This document shows, piece after piece, positions 58,300-64,000 of a stretch of 64,000 nucleotides of DNA. Each line of letters opens with the position of its first letter. Positions within the stretch are counted from its first letter, which is position 1. Source of the stretch: Mastigamoeba balamuthi (Eukaryota; Evosea; Mastigamoebida; Mastigamoebidae). The position numbers and the translations under genes were made by a program. The notes under the pieces are model-generated. The model made no database searches, was not told where the DNA came from, and worked only from the letters and a program-made list of their open reading frames with translations. The stretch is from the NCBI GenBank assembly GCA_902651635.1, contig CACRSC010000098.1:82034-146033 (forward strand), written 5' to 3'.

Positions 58300-58953
58300 T
58301 CAGTTTAAGCAGCTGCCTTGCAAGCCGTCGTCCTCGTGGTGCTTTCCGGGGCAGTCCTGGACGCCTGAATGGATGAGCCCCATGTTCAAGTCGCAGTGCC
58401 CGTTCTCGCAGTCCCTGCCCACGTTGCACGGGTAGCCCGAGGGGCACTTGCGGTCACAGCCGCGGCCGCAGTCCACGTCGGTCTCGCCGAGGTCTAGGTC
58501 GCGGCAGCCGTTGTAGCAGTGCTGCTGCCCCTCCTCGCTGTGACACGAGCAGTCGTTGCGCGTGTGGCCGATCATGTTGGCCCACTCGCAGTCGTCCTTG
58601 GTCAGGCAGCGCCTGTCGCCCTCGTGGCAGCACAGACGCTGGCCGTTGGCCGTCGGCCCCGGGTCGCAGTCGGACGAGAGTCTGCAGCTGTCCCAGCGCT
58701 TGGCGTTGCCCCCGCGGTCGGCGATGCACTCGCAGTTGCGGGGCTCCGGGGCCTTCTCGATCCAGTTGACCCAGTCGCAGTCGTCCATGGTCAGGCAGCG
58801 CCTGTCGCCCACGTGGCAGCAGACGGGCTTGCCCTGCACAAGTGTGCGGTCGCAGTCCGAGGTCGCCTGGCAGCTGCCCCAGTGCGGCACGAGGCCTGCG
58901 CAGAGGCCACAGAGGAGGAGGAAAAAGGAGAGGATCGACAACGGTGCCCTCAT
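58300..58953 (-). CDS. Secreted Cys-rich repeat protein
   Basis: Single exon, 217 aa; ATG at 58953 chosen because it gives a signal peptide (SILSFFLLLCGLCAG). Two units of the same Cys repeat (CCHVGDRRCLTMDDCDWVNW and a second with CCHEGDRRCLT), then GETDVDCGRGCDRKCPSG, a motif seen in many protist surface and secreted proteins, and a short His/acidic tail. All Cys are probably disulphide-bonded outside the cell. Related repeats occur at the end of the Cry-like protein (2620-5047) and in the decayed copy at 59515-59945. Function unknown. Confidence 0.75.
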   Translation of the reverse strand: MRAPLSILSFFLLLCGLCAGLVPHWGSCQATSDCDRTLVQGKPVCCHVGDRRCLTMDDCDWVNWIEKAPEPRNCECIADRGGNAKRWDSCRLSSDCDPGPTANGQRLCCHEGDRRCLTKDDCEWANMIGHTRNDCSCHSEEGQQHCYNGCRDLDLGETDVDCGRGCDRKCPSGYPCNVGRDCENGHCDLNMGLIHSGVQDCPGKHHEDDGLQGSCLN

Positions 58954-59514
58954 GTCGCTCTGTCGGTTGTGTGTGGCTTCTGCTGTGCTGTGTGCTGTGC
59001 TGAGATTGTGTGTGTTGAGTTTTGGTGAACCCGCCAGTAGCTCACTGCTGAACAATTTCCCAGAATCCATCTACGTTCGGCTCAGGCAGCAACAGCTCGA
59101 GTCGCAGCTGATCTCTATTGTGGCCTCGCAATCTGATTGCTGCCCCGCAGGCACAACAACCATCCTTTCTCTCTGCCAGCTCCCCGTCCTCACCCCCCTC
59201 TCCTCTGCCCTTTTGATCCGCAGTGCTGGTGCCGCCCGCCAGCTGAAGCAGCTCGCGCGTGGCTTCACCTGCCACAGGAGCAGCAGTAGTCATCGGTTGA
59301 ATTGTCCCGGAGGCCCTCCAGTGGTGGTAATGCACAACAGCATAAAGTAACCATGTCCTGTGCGAGAAAGTGGGCGTGGGACCGTGTGGTGCCATAGTCG
59401 TGGGCTCAGTGGCAGCCACAGGAGATGCGCCCTATGGCCAGTCATGGTAGTTCATGAGGGCGCATGCCGAGAGGGAGCAGACTCTGTGAGCTTGGGGGGG
59501 GGTCTCTGGCTGAC
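58954..59514. other. Intergenic, TG-rich
   Basis: 560 nt between the Cys-rich gene and its decayed copy. A minus-strand open frame (59042-59419) shows nothing recognisable. TGTGCTG-type low-complexity sequence near 58975-59010. Confidence 0.4.
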
Positions 59515-59945
59515 TCAGTGGCAGCAGCCGTAGTCGTGGTCGTTCATGGGCCGCTTGTCGGGGCAGTCGCGGCTCCACCGAACTTGATATCCGTGCCCTT
59601 CAGGCACTGCCCGCTGGCGCACTCCTTGTCTGCGTCGCGGAGCTTGTTCCTGGCGCACTTGCGCTGGCAGCCGTTGCCGCAGTCCACGTCGGTCTCCCCC
59701 AGGTCTGCGTCGCGGCAGCTGTTGTAGCAGTGCTGCATCGCCGCGTCCTGCAAGAGGCACGCACAGTCGTATCTGCTGTGGTCGACCAGGTTTACCCAGG
59801 CACCGTCGTCCATGGTCAGGCAGCGCCCGTCGCCCACGTGGCAGCAGACTGGCCTGCCTGTACGGGAGTGGGGTCGCTGTCTGGGGTCGCCCGGCATCTG
59901 CCCCAGTGTGATGCGAGAGTTTGGGGAGTGCGTTGCTTGCTGTGT
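59515..59945 (-). pseudogene. Decayed copy of the secreted Cys-rich protein
   Basis: The unit with CCHVGDGRCLTMDD and GETDVDCGNGCQRKC is recognisable, but the preceding His-Trp-Gly part is in another frame (shift near 59855) and so is the C-terminal DCPDK part (shift near 59575). The signal peptide is missing. A Trp-to-Gly-type loss of a Cys (DDGAW) also occurs. Confidence 0.7.
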
Positions 59946-61041
59946 GTTGGTTTTGGGACTTCACCCTCCCTTATATATGTCTCATCCTCCAGCACATTGC
60001 AGAAGGCCCTTCAATGACTTTGTCTGACCTATTAGGCCCACCATTTTTTCACCACCTTCGAAAGGTGCGGGCGTTTCGGGGCTGGCAAAACCGTTGTCCA
60101 AGCCGCACACAGGAACAAGCCTGGAGAGGGGTCAGACTGGTGCAAGAGCATCCGCAGGTTCGTTGCGCTCCGACCCACTGTTGAGCAGAGGTGTGCAGTT
60201 ATGCACCGACACGTGTGTGCATACCTACACTCCCCAAAGGTTCACGCAAGGACACTTAGAGCATGCTGAGGCTCACAGAGGAGCTGCATGTGTGCTCACA
60301 CGACGACCTGTGAGACAATAGTGCGTGTCAAACACGTGGTGCTCCTGAATGCCTCCGAAGAGGAATTCCACCCAGTTGGACCTGCCTTACACCAGCCAAC
60401 AACTGGTAGGCATGGTTTTCACTTTATTTAGTTTTACAGAGAGCCAAAGAGGCCTGCAGCCCCACTCAATAAATTGATACCAGGGAGTGCCCTTGGTGCC
60501 AGGGAGTAGGCCAGCCACTCTCGGGGATTAGAATACTTCATGTGTGATTGGGGCAGGTCAGCTCATCCACATATAGTTTTGAAATGTTGAAACCATGCCC
60601 ACTTGCTAAAAAGAAGCTCTCTTAAGAAGCTTGTAGCATGTCCCAAAAGCATCACAGAAGTGAAGATACAATACCTTAATTATGATAGAATTGTCTAAGT
60701 CAAATTTGTCTTGTCTGCCTCGATGCTGAGATTGCAAAGAGATGATTCTGCATTTTATTCTGCATTAATTACATTTAGAGATGCCTTGAGTTCATTACTC
60801 TTCTTCTGAGGCTTCTTATCAGAAGCTTCATACTGCTGCTAAAAAACTGATTGCATGTCAGGTGAGTAGATAATTGTGATTTATAGTGTATATATTATTA
60901 TCCTTGTTATTTCAACATGTATATATACATACCATACATCAGGTATAAATAAGCAATAGTACATGCCTAAGTACACCTTATGAAGTAGATGATAGAATAG
61001 CTGTGACTAGTATAAGGATAGTAGATGATATTGATCATACG
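59946..61041. other. Transition from GC-rich to AT-rich sequence, no gene
   Basis: Composition changes around 60.0-60.4 kb from the coding average to AT-rich. A TATATAAG-like element lies at about 59972 on the minus strand, upstream of the decayed copy. No supported gene. Confidence 0.5.
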
Positions 61042-61450
61042 TCCTTTCAGTCAAACATACCATGACCAATTTCAAAAAACACTAAAGTGAAAAAAGTCGT
61101 TATAAAACGACATTTTGAAAAAAGAAAAAGTAAGAAGTCGTTTTAAAACGACATTTCAAAAAATGAGAAAAACTAAGTCAAAGTATGGCATAAATAATGC
61201 TAAAGATAACTAGAAAAACACAATAGAAACAGAGAAGAGTTGAAACAACTAAACCTAAACTCAAGTGATGTATCAGTTTGGTGAACAAAAAGGTGAGAAG
61301 AGACATCATCATCTTATGTAAAACTCAGCCCTTTCTTTTGTGTGTTGTATGTACTGACCTTTTTATTATTACAGGTTCTTTTTTCTTGGCAGGCGAGATT
61401 TGGTTTCTCTTGGTCTTTGCTGAAGGAGATTTCCTGGCTGAGGACTGGGC
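61042..61450. repeat. AT-rich direct repeat, copy 1
   Basis: Imperfectly matches 63593-64000, about 2.55 kb away in the same orientation: a CAAACATACCAT-like start, the GTCGTT...AACGAC palindromes, an AACTAAGTCAAAGTATGG block, and the C-terminal end of a basic ORF on the minus strand. Confidence 0.8.
61137..61152. repeat. 16-bp perfect palindrome GTCGTTTTAAAACGAC
   Basis: Self-complementary across its whole length; a near-copy with one changed base lies at 61096-61111. Could be a protein-binding site, a hairpin, or a terminal element of a repeat. Confidence 0.85.
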
Positions 61451-61660
61451 TTTTCTGGCAGGGGGACGGGACCTCTGTGGAGCTCTGGATTTCTCTGAGA
61501 AAAACGGATCAGAAAAATTAGAGAGTATTGACTTACTGGTCTTTGTCTCAGAGCCTGCTGAAGACTTGATGGGCAGGAATTCCCCCCAAAAAGGTGTTCT
61601 GATAAAGACAAAAATGTCTCTTACAGAGAAACAGAGATGAGAGATATGGTTCTTGCACAA
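61325..61660 (-). CDS. Lys/Arg/Ser/Pro-rich protein, C-terminal exon (partial)
   Basis: Open frame ending at TGA 61327-61325. The last 60 residues are strongly basic with SPAKKK, ARKSPSAKTKR and a terminal KRKG, like histone-H1-type or chromatin-binding tails. The parallel copy at 63893-64000 keeps the same frame and stop, which argues it is or was coding. The N-terminal part is probably on other exons; its start here is not supported. Confidence 0.45.
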   Translation of the reverse strand: MCKNHISHLCFSVRDIFVFIRTPFWGEFLPIKSSAGSETKTSKSILSNFSDPFFSEKSRAPQRSRPPARKAQSSARKSPSAKTKRNQISPAKKKEPVIIKRSVHTTHKRKG

Positions 61661-62019
61661 CCATCCAATGGGCCCTCACTAGGGCAAGAGGCACATTGCA
61701 CAGTACGTGCACTGCAGCTGTGAAACAGCCCAACAATGGATGAATCAGTGACCAGATGGTGTTGCTTCACCTTCACCATTAAAAAAGTCAGAAGAGCAAT
61801 AATTGAGAAGAAGGACAAACAAATTCTGGCCAGGGTAAACCCCAGCCCCCACACTCAGCTTCAGTCCCCCCCCCAAGTCCCTTCATCTTTGGGCATCTCT
61901 CTCCACTATTCACAGGCGATTGCATGCTGTTAATGCCAAGTTTCAGACTTCTTTGTTAAAGCCTGTGTTTAAAATAGTCCATCAAGAAGCATGACATGAT
62001 TTTTTGAAAGGAAAATCTG

Positions 62020-62570
62020 CAGAGAGAGTGAAGCATGCATGGTTCAGTGATGAGTGGCGGAGGAACCAAAGACCAAGCATTGGCAGCTTTCTGTCTATCG
62101 ATTTTTGATCAGACAGGTTAAGTACCCCCAGAAGGTTCAGGCTTATCCTTACATGGATTTGGATGGCTTCACATCTTCCAGGGGAATCTCAATTCCGAAA
62201 AGATATATGACATCTATCAGGGGCTCTCACGCCTTCAATTTGCCAGGCATATGGGGATGATCAGGTAGAGTGGCTTCTGGCAGAGAACAATGACAGTAAA
62301 CAAACCAGATAAATGTGCTGCCAATGGAAAGCCAAAAACAACATCACCTGCCTCCCCTGGTCAGCATCCAGCCCTGACCTCAATGGAATAGAAAATGCCT
62401 AAGGCATCCTGAAGACTAAGACTGAGGCAAACCCATAATCTATGAAGGCATTGATGCGTTGCCTCAGAAAAGAGTGGAAGTCTCTCTCAGGGGTATGCTC
62501 AATAATTGGTTTCTTCAATGCCCACTCAGTTGCAAGCAGTCCTGAAGGCCAAGGAAGACTACACTGCATA
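62020..62570 (+). mobile_element. Dead Tc1/mariner-type transposase fragment
   Basis: Scattered over three frames are the Tc1 landmarks in the right order: WFSDEW (about 62040, the 'FSDE' catalytic block), VKYPQKVQAY (the 'KYP..VMVWG' block), and LPWSASSPDLNGIENA at about 62352-62399, the third catalytic region, followed by a TAA where Tc1 proteins have Trp. Stops and shifts make it inactive. I could not see terminal inverted repeats. Confidence 0.78.
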
Positions 62571-62639
62571 GTAGATCAGGATTTGCCCTCGGAATTACAA
62601 AACACATAATAAAAGTATGGTTGAATTGCATTTGAAGAC

Positions 62640-63365
62640 TTAAGATTGGCTAGTTGGTTGTGATGCAGGGTAAGAGATGGGCACTTTGTGCTCGGGAGGA
62701 AGTGGTGCTGGTGCCCTTGAGGGACTTATACTCCCTCCAATTGTCATGCTCAGACTTGAGAAGCTCCAGGTCCTTGATGATCTGGTCCTGCTGCTGTGCT
62801 GGAACAAGGAGACCTGGTTCAGAAGCAGAGGCAATCTCAGCAGTCAGCCTCTTCACCTTGTCCTGAGATTTCTTGTTCAGTGCAGACAGGTCCTTTGTAT
62901 GCGTGCTGAGGAACTGTATGGACTACAGTGCTGTTTGCAAAGCCTTCTCATACTCTTTCTGTGGTTTAATAACAAATAGTGCTTTTTGTTACTGATAGAA
63001 AAGTATGTGCTGGCAGTATATACTATGTGCCACCAGTCATAATTATGTGCTGCCAGCATACAATTATGTGCCACTGGCAAAGAAACTATTGCCACCAGCA
63101 TAATGAATGTGTGTGTTGATAATGAGAAGGAAATTTGACATACAGCATTGCTGATAGCCTAGCGCAGGGCTGTGCAAGCCTTCTGGAGACTTGTACTGTC
63201 AATGTCATTGTTGTCCCAGGCCTGTGTGGGAAGCTGAGACCACCAAGTGGGCTTTGCTGGAGCCCAGGCGCTCCAAGCATCTCATGGTCTGCTAGTGCTG
63301 CTGCTGCTGCTGCTGCTGCTGGATCTGGTGCAAGACACCTTCCTCTTCTTCCTTATGATCAATAA
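62640..63365 (-). pseudogene. Remnant or split coiled-coil coding sequence
   Basis: Minus-strand frames read as coiled coil: KKSQDKVKRLTAEI and DQIIKDLELLKSEHDNW (62650-62900), preceded by QKEYEKALQTAL and, further upstream, a poly-Gln piece (63300-63330). The in-frame stops I see are TAG at positions where Gln would fit, plus one frame shift and probable introns. Either a decayed gene or one with an altered code; no family recognised. Confidence 0.35.
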
Positions 63366-63592
63366 TTCAAACATGCTGTTGTGATGTGTTTGAATTATCC
63401 ATTTTTGGAAGGGAAAAGTGCACTCACCTTTTCCTTATAAGAGCCATTCTTCTCGATTTTTGCACAGCCTCTTCAAACCTTTCCTCCTGGAATGTTGTGT
63501 GATCCAAGATCTCATCCTTCACTTATTTTGATTCTGGACCATGCTCACCTTGTCTGCATCTGGAAATTGAAACCGTACTGAAATAATATGTC

Positions 63593-64000
63593 TTTGCAGC
63601 CAAACGTACCATTTTACCAGTTTCATGAAAAACACCAAAACGTGAAAATGTCGTTTTAAAACGACATTTTGAAAAAAAGCGAAAGTGAAATGTCATTTCA
63701 GAACGACAAGTCAAAAAAATGAGAAAAACTAAGTCAAAGTATGGTATGAAATAAGGCAAAAAATGACTAGAAAAATGTTTAATAAAAAGAGAAGATTTGC
63801 TAAAAACAAGGGCAAAACAAGTGGTGGATCAGTAACCTTTATTGGCTGTTAACGTAGAGGTGAGAAGAGACATCATCCTCTTACGAAAGAGCTCAGCACT
63901 TCCTTTTGCGTGTTGTGCATGCTGGTGTTGTTGTTGCAGCTTCTTTTTTCTTGGCAGGCAAGGCACGGGATCTCTTGGTCTTTGCTGGAGTAGATTTCCT
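63593..64000. repeat. AT-rich direct repeat, copy 2 (runs off the window)
   Basis: Partner of 61042-61450. Includes a 26-bp perfect palindrome at 63645-63670, an extension of the 16-bp core. Confidence 0.8.
63893..64000 (-). CDS. Basic protein C-terminus, second copy (cut by window edge)
   Basis: Minus-strand frame ending at TGA 63895-63893, with KSTPAKTKRSRALPAKKK and a terminal KRKC; collinear with the end of the frame at 61325-61660. Only about 35 codons are visible. Confidence 0.4.
   Translation of the reverse strand, partial: RKSTPAKTKRSRALPAKKKEAATTTPACTTRKRKC

Noticed and set aside
63300-63330. CTG run as a structured RNA
   Set aside because: Simple triplet repeat, best read as poly-Gln coding on the minus strand.

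Overview
This is a GC-rich, intron-containing nuclear contig from a protist. Genes sit on both strands with short spacers, coding third positions are strongly G/C, and introns are about 50-400 nt. The mix of genes (class III nucleotidyl cyclases and HD-type phosphodiesterases with extracellular sensor regions, a Cry-toxin-like secreted protein, Cys-rich secreted repeats, a CRN-like P-loop NTPase, an EMAP-like WD40 protein and a chorein protein) suggests a free-living amoeba or amoeboflagellate, probably amoebozoan. That placement is inference. Conserved protein motifs on either side of exon joins gave most gene models. Coordinates given as a span include introns, and exons are listed in each entry.

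Layout. 1-2.5 kb: two near-identical copies of a gene whose product fuses an H2B histone fold to an H2A histone fold, separated by a one-base gap. 2.6-5.0 kb: a secreted Cry-like protein interrupted by an in-frame TGA. 6.2-17.7 kb: two tandem membrane phosphodiesterases (LamG-like ectodomain, TM, PDE catalytic domain) sharing an almost identical 2.4 kb block, with a GT17-type glycosyltransferase between them. 18-22.7 kb: an M14-like peptidase and a secreted, probably GPI-anchored protein. 24-26.5 kb: a cache-type receptor cyclase, with a second one on the other strand at 55-57 kb. 27-36 kb: an eight-TM protein built from 2TM repeats, a ZIP metal transporter, an EML WD40 protein with 10 exons, and an aldo/keto reductase. 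36-44 kb: a decayed and an intact copy of an F-box-like gene flanking a CRN-like NTPase. 44-58 kb: a secreted beta-trefoil-like protein, a chorein-N (VPS13/BLTP-type) protein, a DUF1764 protein, a two-RRM protein, an MDR quinone reductase, the second cyclase and a zinc-ribbon protein. 58-60 kb: a Cys-rich secreted protein and a decayed copy.

From about 60.4 kb the base composition falls sharply to AT-rich. This tail carries a direct repeat about 2.55 kb apart with GTCGTTTTAAAACGAC palindromes, two basic C-terminal ORFs and a dead Tc1/mariner transposase. It may be a repeat island or a mis-joined contig from another genome.

How the genes fit together: two cyclases and two phosphodiesterases, all with extracellular regions, form a cluster for making and breaking cyclic nucleotides in response to outside cues. 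The secreted Cys-rich, Cry-like and trefoil-like proteins fit a cell that interacts with or feeds on microbes. The recurring theme is family expansion followed by gene conversion or decay. The strongest novelty is the H2B-H2A doublet. Also notable are the non-standard 5' splice consensus (GTNCGY), occasional GC-AG introns, and CAATTG palindromes concentrated in introns.
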